From Nannocystis bainbridge (GTDB lineage: Bacteria > Myxococcota_A > Polyangia > Nannocystales > Nannocystaceae): a stretch of DNA of 64,000 nt. Of this stretch, positions 8,133 to 20,426 are shown piece after piece; position 1 is the stretch's first letter; each line of letters opens with the position of its first letter. The position numbers and the translations under genes were made by a program. The notes under the pieces are model-generated. The model searched no databases, had not been told where the DNA came from, and was given only the letters and a program-made list of their open reading frames with translations. The DNA lies in contig NZ_JAQNDL010000003.1 of NCBI RefSeq assembly GCF_028368995.1, forward strand, positions 2,356,001 to 2,420,000. The letters are read 5' to 3'.

Positions 8133-8798
8133 ATGCACCACCGCAAACCTTCTCCGATCGCGCTGACGCTCGTGCTCGCCGCCGCCGCCTGCTCGCGCAC
8201 GAACCCGGACACGAGCCCCCCGACCCCGATCTCGTCCGACCTGCCCGCCACCAACACCCGGACCGACGACCCGGCGGCGGTCGCCGTCGCGGCGATGCCG
8301 GAGGACGCCAAGGTCAAGGCGCCGCCCGAGTACATGACCAACGACGACGAGATCTTCGGCGTCCTCAGCATCATGAGCGAGGAGGAGATGAAGATGGCCG
8401 AGTACGCCAAGAAGTGGGCCAAGGGCACCCGCGTCAAGGAGTTCGCGGCGCTGATGATCAGCGACCACGGGGCCATGAAGGCGCGCGAGGAGGAGACCCG
8501 CGACCGCCTCGGCCTGCGCAAGACCGACAGCCGGCTGCGCGACGACATCAAGAACGACGCCAAGCAGAAGATGGAGGTCCTGGAGAAGGTCGGCAAGGGC
8601 GACGACTTCGACAAGACCTACGTCGACATGCAGGTCGACACCCACGCGATGTGGATCAACTTCATCGACACCAAGCTGCTGCCGCACGCCCAGATGCCGG
8701 ACCTTCGGGTCGAGCTGAACAACTTCCGCGCCACCCTCGAACGCCACTACGACACCGCCAAGCAGCTCCAGGCCAGCCTCACCGCGCCCAAGAGCTGA
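8133..8798 (+). CDS. DUF4142 family lipoprotein
   Basis: ATG 8133 gives a 221-residue protein with a lipoprotein signal (ALTLVLAAAACS). After a Pro/Thr-rich linker of about 40 residues comes a helical domain with the pattern of DUF4142: EEEMKMAEYAKKWAKG, then VKEFAALMISDHGAMK with the conserved Asp-His, and a second half with NFIDTKLLPHAQ and ERHYDTAKQLQ. Members are exported ferritin-like four-helix proteins of unknown role. The frame is open far upstream, but the signal peptide fixes the start. It is followed by the AllA-like gene on the same strand after 76 bases, which include a GCC run (8818-8834). Confidence 0.82.
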   Translation: MHHRKPSPIALTLVLAAAACSRTNPDTSPPTPISSDLPATNTRTDDPAAVAVAAMPEDAKVKAPPEYMTNDDEIFGVLSIMSEEEMKMAEYAKKWAKGTRVKEFAALMISDHGAMKAREEETRDRLGLRKTDSRLRDDIKNDAKQKMEVLEKVGKGDDFDKTYVDMQVDTHAMWINFIDTKLLPHAQMPDLRVELNNFRATLERHYDTAKQLQASLTAPKS

Positions 8799-8874
8799 CG
8801 CCCCGGCAGGCGAGCCGCCGCCGCCGCCGCCGCGGTTTGCTCGCCGGCGCGCCGGCGTGGCATCATGGCGAGGC

Positions 8875-9444
8875 ATGCAAGCCGTCCGCGACATCGAGGT
8901 CCCCGTGGTCCCGGCCTCCCGAGAGGCCGTGGCCGACTATGGCCTCTACATCGGCACCGAGGTCCCCCAGGCCGGCCTCGGCATCCCCTTCTACAAGGGG
9001 GCCGTCGAAGAGGGCCATAACTTCGCCTTCAAGTGCAACGGCCGCTGCGTCATCCGCTCGGCCCGCATCCACCGCCGCCAGCCCGAGATCACCTGGCTCG
9101 AGCGGCACATGAACATGACCCAGCTGTTCGTCGGCCTCGGCGACCAGCCGTTCGCCATGGTCCTCGGCAAGCCGACCCACCAGCGCGGCATGGACACCCC
9201 CGACCTCGACGACGTGCGCTGCTTCGTCCTCCCGCCAGGCAGCGGCGTCATGATCCACGAGGGCACCTGGCACGACTTCCCGCTCGCCGTCGAAGGCCCC
9301 GTCACCGTGCTCACCGCCAACTCCGAAGAGGTCGTCGAGGCGCTCGCCAGCATGCGCGAGCCGGCCGAGATGGCCCACGGCGACGTGTTCAAGCTCGACA
9401 TCCGCAAGCGCCTCGGCGCCCAGCTGCGCGCGGTGCTGTTCTGA
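8875..9444 (+). CDS. Ureidoglycolate lyase (AllA) family protein
   Basis: The 189-residue product has the cupin-like pattern of ureidoglycolate lyase: ITWLERHMNMTQLFVGLGDQPF, then PPGSGVMIHEGTWHDFPL, matching the QAF-P and H-x-GTWH motifs of PF04115. The known reaction splits ureidoglycolate to glyoxylate and urea in allantoin breakdown. ATG 8875 is preferred over GTG 8857 because GCGAGG stands just before it and family proteins start near there. The stop overlaps the ATG of the amidohydrolase at 9444, so the two are translationally coupled. The real substrate may be another small acid. Confidence 0.8.
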   Translation: MQAVRDIEVPVVPASREAVADYGLYIGTEVPQAGLGIPFYKGAVEEGHNFAFKCNGRCVIRSARIHRRQPEITWLERHMNMTQLFVGLGDQPFAMVLGKPTHQRGMDTPDLDDVRCFVLPPGSGVMIHEGTWHDFPLAVEGPVTVLTANSEEVVEALASMREPAEMAHGDVFKLDIRKRLGAQLRAVLF

Positions 9445-10538
9445 TGCGCGTCGACGCCTTCAAGCTGCCCACCGACGGCCCCGCCGACGTGCGCGGGCTG
9501 CAGGCCCTGCTCGACGACGGGGTCGTGCGCGCCGACCGGCTGGTGTGCGTGCTCGGCAAGACCGAGGGCAACGGCGGCCGCAACGACTTCACCCGCGACC
9601 TCGCCATGCGCGCGCTCGAGGACCTGCTGGCCCCGCGCCTCGGCCTGCCGCCGGCGCGCGTGCAGGACCGCGTGGTGTTCTCGCTGTCGGGCGGGACCGA
9701 GGGGCTCGTCTCGCCGCACGTGGTGGTGTTCGCCCGCTCCGGCACCTGGTCCAAAGAACCTGGCCCGAAGCGCATGGTCGTCGGGACAGCTCACACGCGG
9801 CCGTTCACGCCGGCGGAGATCGGGCGCACGCCGCAGATCGAGGAGACCGCGCGCGCGGTGGCCGAGCTGGCGAGCGAGCTGCGCCTGGCGCCGGCCGACG
9901 TCCACCTCGTGCAGATGAAGGGCGCGATCCCGAAGGCCGACCACGAGGCCACGCTGGCCGCCCGCCGCGCCGGCGCCCCGCTGCGCAACGACATGGTCCA
10001 CTCGCGGGCCGCCAGCGCCCTCGGCGTGGCCCTCGCCCTCGGCGAGGTCACCCGCGCCGACCTCTCCGACGACGTCGTCTGCGACGACTGGTCGCTCTAC
10101 TCCGGCGTCGCCTCGTGCTCGGCCAAGCCCGGCCTACAGCGCACCGAGATCCTCATGTTCGGCAACAGCGACCGCGCGAGCGGCGACCTGGTCGTCGGTC
10201 ACACTGTCCTCAAGGACATCCTCGACGTCGACGCCGTGCGCGCCCTGCTCGCCGAGCTCGGCCTGCCCGTGGCCGGCGGCCAGCTAACCCCCGAGCAGCG
10301 CGCCCGCGTCGTCGGCGTGTTCGCCAAGAGCGAGGCCGACCCCCGCGGATCGATCCGCGGCCGCCGCCACACCATGCTGTCCGACGACGACATCGACGAC
10401 ACCCGCCACTCCCGCGCCGCCCTCGCAGCCGTGCTCGCCAGCGTCGTCGGCGACCCCTGCATCTACGTCAGCACCCGCGCCGAACACCACGGCCCCCTCG
10501 GCGGCGGCCCGCTGGCGATCATCGCCCGCGCCCCGTGA
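9444..10538 (+). CDS. Ring-opening amidohydrolase (cyanuric acid amidohydrolase / barbiturase family)
   Basis: The 364-residue product is the normal length for this family, whose members hydrolyse cyclic imides such as cyanuric acid or barbiturate. Three repeats each supply a Lys and a Ser: K39 in GKTEGNGGRNDFTR with S82 in SLSGGTEG, K159 in VQMKGAIPK with the SGVASCS segment near 220-226, and K295 in VFAKSEAD with S343 before HHGPLGGGPLA (metal-site loop). These match the three-fold active site of AtzD/TrzD and barbiturase. The ATG overlaps the AllA-like stop, so the pair likely works in one nitrogen-ring degradation route. Substrate cannot be assigned by eye. Confidence 0.88.
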   Translation: MRVDAFKLPTDGPADVRGLQALLDDGVVRADRLVCVLGKTEGNGGRNDFTRDLAMRALEDLLAPRLGLPPARVQDRVVFSLSGGTEGLVSPHVVVFARSGTWSKEPGPKRMVVGTAHTRPFTPAEIGRTPQIEETARAVAELASELRLAPADVHLVQMKGAIPKADHEATLAARRAGAPLRNDMVHSRAASALGVALALGEVTRADLSDDVVCDDWSLYSGVASCSAKPGLQRTEILMFGNSDRASGDLVVGHTVLKDILDVDAVRALLAELGLPVAGGQLTPEQRARVVGVFAKSEADPRGSIRGRRHTMLSDDDIDDTRHSRAALAAVLASVVGDPCIYVSTRAEHHGPLGGGPLAIIARAP

Positions 10539-10592
10539 GCTCGGCGCGCCGACTCACCCGCGCCGCGGAAGCGCCGGACCGGCGGCGACGGC

Positions 10593-10667
10593 AGTCCTCA
10601 GGGACATGCCCGACAGAACATGCCCGACAGGACATGACCGATCGAGCATGCCCGATCGGTCATGTCC
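10593..10667. terminator. Bidirectional hairpin made of GGACATG/CATGTCC repeats
   Basis: This gap separates the convergent amidohydrolase and ADYC copy 3 genes. It holds five ACATG-type words. The last two arms, 10630-10644 and 10653-10667, pair perfectly over 15 bases around an 8-base loop. Position and strength suggest a two-way terminator. There is no T-run, so Rho-independent action is an inference. Confidence 0.65.
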
Positions 10668-10676
10668 TTCGCGCCA

Positions 10677-11645
10677 TCAGTCGGCCACGTACGTGACCCA
10701 CTCGCCGTCGTCGACGTCCCGCCCCGCGCAGCTCGGCAGGCCACAGTCGGTGACGGTGCCGGCGACCCGCGGGCTGCCGAGGCACAGCGCCCCGTCCTCG
10801 TTCCACACCGCCTCGACGTCGCCGAGCTCGGCCGTCGACCCCGGCGCCACCGTGCCGCCAGCGTTGGCCCAGTGGACCTCGGTGCCGTTCTGCGTGTAGC
10901 TCACGCCTTCGCCGCAGTAGTCCGCGGTGACCATCTTGAGCGTCGCCTGGCGCTGCGCCGGCGTGGTCGCGCTCGACTGCGGCCCGTAGCCGAGCAGGCG
11001 CATCTTGGCGGCGGCCGAGCCGGCGCAGGCGATCGTCAGCCAGCGGTTGCGGTTCGGGGTCACCGTCTTGGCCGCGAGGTCGTAGGTCTCGCCGCCGAGC
11101 ACCGTCGCCGCGCTGGCGAGCGTGTCGAGCAGGTCGCCGCTACAGACGTTGCGGACCCCGAGCAGCGCCCCCAGGTCGGGGTACAGCAGCGCGTAGGTCG
11201 GCACCTTCGGCGCGCCCGCGGCCCACGAATCGACCTCCTGATAGCCGAGCACCGTGATCGGCACCGGCAACGACAGCAGCCCCGACGCCTGGACCAGGAT
11301 CGTCGCCCCGATCAACTGCGCCCCCTTCAGGGTCTGACCGCCCGGGTTGCGGGCGACCAGCGCGTCGTTCTCGACCTCGAGGCGATAATTGCCGAGCAGC
11401 CCCAGCGGCGCCAAAAAGCCGGTGATACGCAGGCCCTCGCTGTTGGCGACGCCGTCGAGGTTGAGCTCGCGGATCGCTCTGCCGTTGACGTCGGCCGAGT
11501 TGAAGCCGCAGCGCCAGACCGGGCACGCGTGGGGCCGCAGCGCGACTTCGTCGCCGCCGCCGACCTCCTCGACGCTCTCCCCGTCGCAGCCCGCCGTCAT
11601 CGCCGTGACGGCCGCGAAGATCCAGTGATATGTCTTTTGGTACAT
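10677..11645 (-). CDS. ADYC domain-containing lipoprotein, copy 3
   Basis: ATG at 11645 (minus) gives a signal peptide ending MTAGC (C20) and a 322-residue protein. It shares CPVWRCGFNSADVNGR, IRELNLDG, GYQEVDSWA, ACAGSAAAKMRLLGYG and VTADYCGEGVSYT with copies 1 and 2. The segment between the last two blocks is shorter (SSATTP instead of an FDG-G-H loop). It starts 29 bases after the stop of the TPR kinase at 11675-14515, giving the same gene order as 2877-7902 but in inverted orientation. Role unknown. Confidence 0.88.
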   Translation of the reverse strand: MYQKTYHWIFAAVTAMTAGCDGESVEEVGGGDEVALRPHACPVWRCGFNSADVNGRAIRELNLDGVANSEGLRITGFLAPLGLLGNYRLEVENDALVARNPGGQTLKGAQLIGATILVQASGLLSLPVPITVLGYQEVDSWAAGAPKVPTYALLYPDLGALLGVRNVCSGDLLDTLASAATVLGGETYDLAAKTVTPNRNRWLTIACAGSAAAKMRLLGYGPQSSATTPAQRQATLKMVTADYCGEGVSYTQNGTEVHWANAGGTVAPGSTAELGDVEAVWNEDGALCLGSPRVAGTVTDCGLPSCAGRDVDDGEWVTYVAD

Positions 11646-11674
11646 GTTACTTCCACTCCCGAGTTCGTACTGCT

Positions 11675-14515
<2,841 letters not shown>

Positions 14516-14564
14516 CCTCGCATGGTTTGCCCACCTTCGCCTACCGCATTACCCTCGCGGGTCG

Positions 14565-17075
14565 ATGCCCCGGATCCACACCGCGCTCACCCAGGGCGGC
14601 GATGAACTCGTCGTCTTCCTCCACGCCGTCGGCGGCGACCACAGCTCGTGGAGGCCCCAGGTCGAGGCTCTGCGGGCGCGCTACAGCACGCTGACCTTCG
14701 ACATGCGCGGCCACGCCCGCAGCTTCAGCGCCGACCGGCCCGAGATCTCGATCCAGAACTTCGCCGACGACGCCATCGACCTGGTCGAAGAGGCAGGTTT
14801 TTACCGCGCTCACTTCGTCGGCCTCTCGATGGGCGGGGTCGTGGCCCAGGAGATCTTCTCGCGCGCGCCGGAGCGGGTCCAGTCGCTGACGCTGGCCGCC
14901 ACGTGGTGTTTTCACCCCGAGGCAGAGGCTCGGCGAACGTGGATGGAGGACAAGCTCGGCCGCATGTCGATGGCCGAGAGCGCCGCCATGGACATGCCGA
15001 ACCTCTACGCCGCCGACGCCCCGCGCGCCCTCATCGACGCCGCGATCGCGGTCGAGGGCGGCAAGGACAAAGAGGTGTTCTTGCAGTCATGGCACGCGAT
15101 GATGCAGGTCGACTACCGCGAGCTGCTGCCGCGCATCGACGTGCCGGTGCTGCTGCTCGGCGGCAGCGACGACCGCATCACCCCCGTCGATCCGCTGCTG
15201 CTCGACCTCTTCGCCCGCATCCCGATGGCCGAGCTGCGGGTGCTCGCCGGCGGCGGCCACTTCTGCAACCTCGACCGCGCCGAGGCCTTCAACGCCGCCC
15301 TCGCGCCGTTCCTCCGCCGCGCCCGCGCCCGCGCCCCGCAGGCGCTGGCCCTGCCGCCCGCGTCGCCGGCCCCGAGCAGCGCCACCACCGTCGCCGAGGC
15401 CCTGCTCGAGCAGTTGCACCGCCGCGACGTCCCGTGCCTGTTCAGCAACTCGGGCACCGACTTCACGCCGATCATCGAGGCGCTGGCCCGCCCCGGCGCC
15501 GCGGCCCCGCGCATCGTCGCCGCCGCCCACGAGAACACCGCGATCGCCATGGCCCATGGCTATCAATTGCTCTCGGGACATGTCCCGGCGGTCATGGCCC
15601 ACGTCAATGTCGGCACCGCCAATTCGGGCCTCGGCCTGATCAACGCCCGGCGCGCGCGCGTGCCGATGCTGGTGATGGCCGGCCTCACGCCCTACACCGA
15701 TTCGCCCGCGGTCCCCGGCCACCGCACCAACTTCGTGCAATGGGGCCAGGACAGCTTCGACCAGGCCGCCTACTTCCGCGAGTTCACCAAGTGGGACTAC
15801 CGGCTCGCCACCGCCGAGCACCTCGAGGTCGCGGTCGACCGCGCCCTGGCGATCGCCGACAGCGACCCCGCCGGCCCGGTCTACCTCACCCTGCCGAAGG
15901 AGGTCCTGTGCGCGCCGGCCAGCAGCGCCCCGGTGACCCCGCGCCCGCGGCTGCGCGCCAACCCGCCGGCCCGGCCCGACGCGGTCGCCCTGGCGCGGGT
16001 CGCCCACGCGCTGCGCACCGCCAAGCGGCCGCTGATCCTCACCGCCGAGCTCGGGCGCTACCGCGGCGGGCCCGAGGCGCTGTGGCAGCTGGCGACCCGC
16101 CACGGCATCGGCGTGGTCGAATTCGGCAAGCGCAACTTCTTCAACCTGGCGACCGACTGCCCGGTCCACCTCGGCTTCGACCCGACCTCGCAGGTCCCGC
16201 AGGCCGACCTGATCCTCGCGGTCGAGGACCCGGTGCCGTTCATCCCCGCGTTCGTCGCCTTGCCCCACGGACAGGTGCCGCCGATCGTGCAGATCGGGGT
16301 CGACCCGCTGTTCGCCGACCTGCCGCTGCGCGGGTTCCCCAGCGACCTGGCGCTGCCCGGCGATCCGGCCGAGAGCCTGCGCCTGCTCACCCGCCTGCTC
16401 GACGCCGACCCCGCGCCCGACGTCGCCGCCCGCCGCGAGGCGCTGCGCATCGAGCACGGGGTCGCGTTCGCCAACGCCCGCGTGGCCGCCGACATCGACG
16501 CCCACCGGTCCGCGATCACCAAGCGCTGGCTGTCGCGCTGCATCGGCCAGGCGATCGACGACGAGGTCGTGATTTTTAATGAGTACCCGCTCGACCCGGT
16601 GCTGGTCCCGCGCCGGCTGCCCGACAGCTGGTTCGAGAACTCGATCGCCAGCGGCCTCGGCTGGGCCCTCGGCGCGGCCCTCGGCGGCAAGATGGCCCGT
16701 CCCGACCGCACGATCGTGGCCACCGTCGGCGACGGCAGCTTCCTCTTCAACACCCCCCTGTCGGCCCTGCACGCCGCCGCCGCGCATCGCCTGCCGATCG
16801 TGGTCGTGGTGTTCAACGACTGCGCCTGGAGCACCATCCGCAAGTCGACCCGCGGCGATTTCCCCGGCGGCCACGCGCAGGCGACCGACAACTTCGCGCT
16901 GTGCGACCTCGGGGCCGACCCCGCGTACGACCAGATCGCCAGCGCCTGCGGCGGGATCGGGGTGCGCGTCGAAAAGCCCGACGCGGTCCCGGAGTCGGTG
17001 CGCCGCGCCATCGAGCAGGTCCGCAGCGGCGACCGCCTGGTCCTGCTCGACGTCCGCTGCGAACGCGACGCCTGA
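14565..17075 (+). CDS. Alpha/beta hydrolase fused to a thiamine diphosphate-dependent enzyme
   Basis: The 836-residue product joins two enzymes. Residues 1-255 are an alpha/beta hydrolase: HAVGGD oxyanion region, nucleophile S88 in GLSMGG, acid near D203, and H232 in GGGHFCNLD, closest in look to 3-oxoadipate enol-lactonase-type proteins. Residues ~275-836 are a ThDP enzyme of the acetolactate synthase/benzoylformate decarboxylase fold: E323 in AHENTAIAMAHGYQ (ThDP activation), a central domain, and the cofactor motif GDGSFLFNTPLSALHAA ending in VVFNDCAWS. Reaction and substrate are unknown. The long frame upstream of ATG 14565 overlaps the kinase start and is not family-like. A perfect GGGACATGTCCC (15575-15586) lies inside the gene. 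Confidence 0.88.
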   Translation: MPRIHTALTQGGDELVVFLHAVGGDHSSWRPQVEALRARYSTLTFDMRGHARSFSADRPEISIQNFADDAIDLVEEAGFYRAHFVGLSMGGVVAQEIFSRAPERVQSLTLAATWCFHPEAEARRTWMEDKLGRMSMAESAAMDMPNLYAADAPRALIDAAIAVEGGKDKEVFLQSWHAMMQVDYRELLPRIDVPVLLLGGSDDRITPVDPLLLDLFARIPMAELRVLAGGGHFCNLDRAEAFNAALAPFLRRARARAPQALALPPASPAPSSATTVAEALLEQLHRRDVPCLFSNSGTDFTPIIEALARPGAAAPRIVAAAHENTAIAMAHGYQLLSGHVPAVMAHVNVGTANSGLGLINARRARVPMLVMAGLTPYTDSPAVPGHRTNFVQWGQDSFDQAAYFREFTKWDYRLATAEHLEVAVDRALAIADSDPAGPVYLTLPKEVLCAPASSAPVTPRPRLRANPPARPDAVALARVAHALRTAKRPLILTAELGRYRGGPEALWQLATRHGIGVVEFGKRNFFNLATDCPVHLGFDPTSQVPQADLILAVEDPVPFIPAFVALPHGQVPPIVQIGVDPLFADLPLRGFPSDLALPGDPAESLRLLTRLLDADPAPDVAARREALRIEHGVAFANARVAADIDAHRSAITKRWLSRCIGQAIDDEVVIFNEYPLDPVLVPRRLPDSWFENSIASGLGWALGAALGGKMARPDRTIVATVGDGSFLFNTPLSALHAAAAHRLPIVVVVFNDCAWSTIRKSTRGDFPGGHAQATDNFALCDLGADPAYDQIASACGGIGVRVEKPDAVPESVRRAIEQVRSGDRLVLLDVRCERDA

Positions 17076-17367
17076 TTCTTGCCTCCACGACGAGCGGCCC
17101 GGACTGTCCTTCGGGACAGAACGCGCCGCGCCCGTGAGCAGGCCCGCTCCGTCCTGCTCGACGCCCCCGCGAACGCGACGCGTGATCTCCTAAAAGAAGC
17201 CTGAACCGTCTTCAGGGCGGAACGGGTTCACAGCGGCCCCGGGCGGTCCCACGGCCGCCGCACCGCCTCTGCAAGTCCGCTGCGAACACGACGCCTGAGT
17301 CTTGCTTCCACGACGAGCGGCCCGACTGTCCTTCGGGACAGGACGCGCCGCGCCCGCGAGCAGGCCG
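17052..17367. repeat. Repeated 3' end of the ThDP fusion gene
   Basis: The segment 17052-17145, which includes the last codons and stop of the fusion gene and a TGTCC-TTCG-GGACA hairpin (17104-17119), is repeated with few changes at 17275-17367 (hairpin 17326-17341). A shorter third copy of the stop-codon region lies at about 17151-17190. The rest of the gap to 17711 contains a small stem (CCTGAA/TTCAGG near 17200) but no gene I can support. Confidence 0.75.
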
Positions 17368-17711
17368 CCGGCCACGACGCTCCCGAACCGATCGCCCGAA
17401 CATCGGGAGCACAATTGGCGCGACCCCGCCAAATCGGCGAGGTCACGATTGCTTCGAGCCTGCAGCGGCGGGCAGCACCGCGAGCGCCATCACGGCCCCC
17501 GCACGCCCGACTCGGCAGCTATGTCGACTCCTTCGACCAGTGAAAGCCAGGGAAGGTCAATGTATGGCAATGTTCGGCGCCGGCCCTCGATACCGCGATC
17601 GATCATCCATCTCGCGCCACGCGTGCGCGGGAGGAACAGCCGGCTCTTCTTTACTCTCTTTTTAACAGGGGCTTTCTAAGCCAAGGGTGGGCGCGGATCT
17701 GCGCGCCCGGT

Positions 17712-17912
17712 TCAGCTGGCAGACACGACCGGCGCGGTCACGCGGCGCGGCCAGTCGATGCCGAGCTTGATGATGCGGCGCTTCATCGCGTGGCGCGTGA
17801 TCCCGAGCAGCTGGGCCGCCCCGACGATGTTGCCCGCGCGCTCGAGCGCGGTGGTGCAGAGGCGGCGCTCGGCGGCGCCCAGATTGAAGTCCTCAAGGAT
17901 GAGCTGTTGCAT
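17712..17912 (-). CDS. Stand-alone Fis-type helix-turn-helix protein (66 aa)
   Basis: ATG 17912 (minus) gives a 66-residue protein that is almost entirely one DNA-binding unit: LGAAERRLCTTALERAGN, then IVGAAQLLGITRHAMKRRI, which is the Fis/NtrC C-terminal helix-turn-helix pattern. There is no receiver or AAA+ domain. The frame runs on upstream to 18404, but that part is Arg/Pro-rich and not protein-like. It could be a small nucleoid-type regulator or the surviving end of a larger activator. It points away from the four-gene operon starting at 18756 and may regulate it. Confidence 0.65.
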   Translation of the reverse strand: MQQLILEDFNLGAAERRLCTTALERAGNIVGAAQLLGITRHAMKRRIIKLGIDWPRRVTAPVVSAS

Positions 17913-18755
17913 GCGAAGTCTTTTACGACACGAGCTTGTTCCAGCGCGGATCAACGCCGGTTGAATAAGCGCCGCGCACCGTCGTACGCCCGCCTGGTGC
18001 TGCTCCGCGCGCTTCTGCGCGCGCCTGCCCGCCGGCCTCGCCCCGCACCGGCGCCCACGGCCCATCGTCCGGGCATTGGGTGAGGTCGATGGATCGCCGC
18101 GTCCTCGCGAGTCGCGAAGATGCTCGATTCGATGCGCCGCCCCTCGCGGTGTCGCTGCGAACGATTGAGCCGTCATCGTCGCGCGGATTGGGATGGAGAC
18201 CGTGGCGGTCGCCGGTCCAATTCGCGCGAGGCCCTGGCGACCCGTCGAAACCGCGACGCCTGTCGCTGCGATTCGCGTCGTACACGGTAAGCGCGCCATA
18301 AGGTCTCGGCATTCGCCGACGGGTCCAAGCAGAGCGAGCTGTGCGCAGCGGCCTCGACCGCCCAGAGAGGGTTCAAAGAACGCCAACAAATCCGCGCCCG
18401 CCATTCCTCAACGGTCACGCTATTCGAAGATCGGGACTCGCCGACACCGATCTCATCCATAATATCGCGGCTGACTCGTCATGGCCGATTCGGCGTCTGC
18501 GATCGCCGAGAACAATGCACGAACGCCGTACTGTCCGCCTCCGACGGAATGCATCGCCGACGGCGATCGCGCGCATCTCTCGGACGGCGCATGAACCATC
18601 GTGCATGCGCTTGCGCGGGGTCCTTGCCTTATCGACGTTCACCATCGGATGACGCGAAAGCGAAAATCCGCCCACTCATTTTTAACTTCCATCGGTCAAC
18701 GCCCATGGTCTATAACCAAAACCTCTCGTCACAATCGGAATCGAAAGGGGCAGAC
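17913..18755. other. Long intergenic region between the Fis-type gene and the 18756 operon
   Basis: This 843-base gap is lower in GC than its surroundings, especially after 18640. Open frames on both strands have shadow-type composition and no recognisable motif. It must hold the promoters of the two divergent transcription units. No clear sigma-70 or sigma-54 promoter could be read. I see no TGTCC/GGACA hairpin of the kind found in convergent gaps. Confidence 0.4.
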
Positions 18756-19859
<1,104 letters not shown>

Positions 19860-19880
19860 GCCCGGAGAGAGGGAGGCCGT

Positions 19881-20426
19881 ATGCTCGAAGCCGCTGTCGT
19901 GCTGGTGTTGTGCGCCTGGGGGATCGCCACGATCTTCTATCAGTTCAAGGCCACGTCCGACGCCGTCGCGCGCTGGAACTTCCTCTCGCTGATCCCGAAA
20001 TGGACGTTCTTCGCGCCCCGGCCGAAGACGACCGACTATCAGCTCCTCTATCAGGACCGCCGGCTCGGCGCCGATTCGATGGCCGAGCCGGTCGAGATCT
20101 CGCTGATGCCGAAGGGCCGGGTCGCGCCGGTGCTGCGGTTCCTGTGGAACCCGTGCAAGCGCAACACCAAGGCCATCAACGACATCACCGGCTTCATCAC
20201 CAACTACAAGGCGCGGCACCGGCGACGGATCGCCCGCAACGCGCTCGCGCTCGAGATGTACGTGCCGTACCTGGTGATGCTGAACTATGTGTCGTCGCGC
20301 GCGCGCGCGCCGACGGCGGATTGCCGGCGCCGGTTCATCGTCCGCAAATCGTTCGGCCACATCCGCCGCGATCCGCCGGTCCCGGTGCTCGAGTCGAACT
20401 TCCACCGCGTCGAGGCGCTGTCATGA
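19881..20426 (+). CDS. SdpA-like small membrane-anchored protein
   Basis: ATG 19881 follows GGGAGG and lies 21 bases after paralog A. The 181-residue product has one N-terminal membrane helix (residues 3-22) and then a soluble part with WNFLSLIPKWTFFAPRPKTTDY. The W-FFAP-P pattern resembles the FFPQ-W-FF signature of SdpA, the partner of the multi-pass protein SdpB in the Bacillus sporulation-delaying toxin system. That link is inferred, not established. Its stop overlaps the next ATG (ATGA), so it is translated together with the HTTM-like protein. Its likely role is to help that protein act at the membrane. Confidence 0.7.
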   Translation: MLEAAVVLVLCAWGIATIFYQFKATSDAVARWNFLSLIPKWTFFAPRPKTTDYQLLYQDRRLGADSMAEPVEISLMPKGRVAPVLRFLWNPCKRNTKAINDITGFITNYKARHRRRIARNALALEMYVPYLVMLNYVSSRARAPTADCRRRFIVRKSFGHIRRDPPVPVLESNFHRVEALS

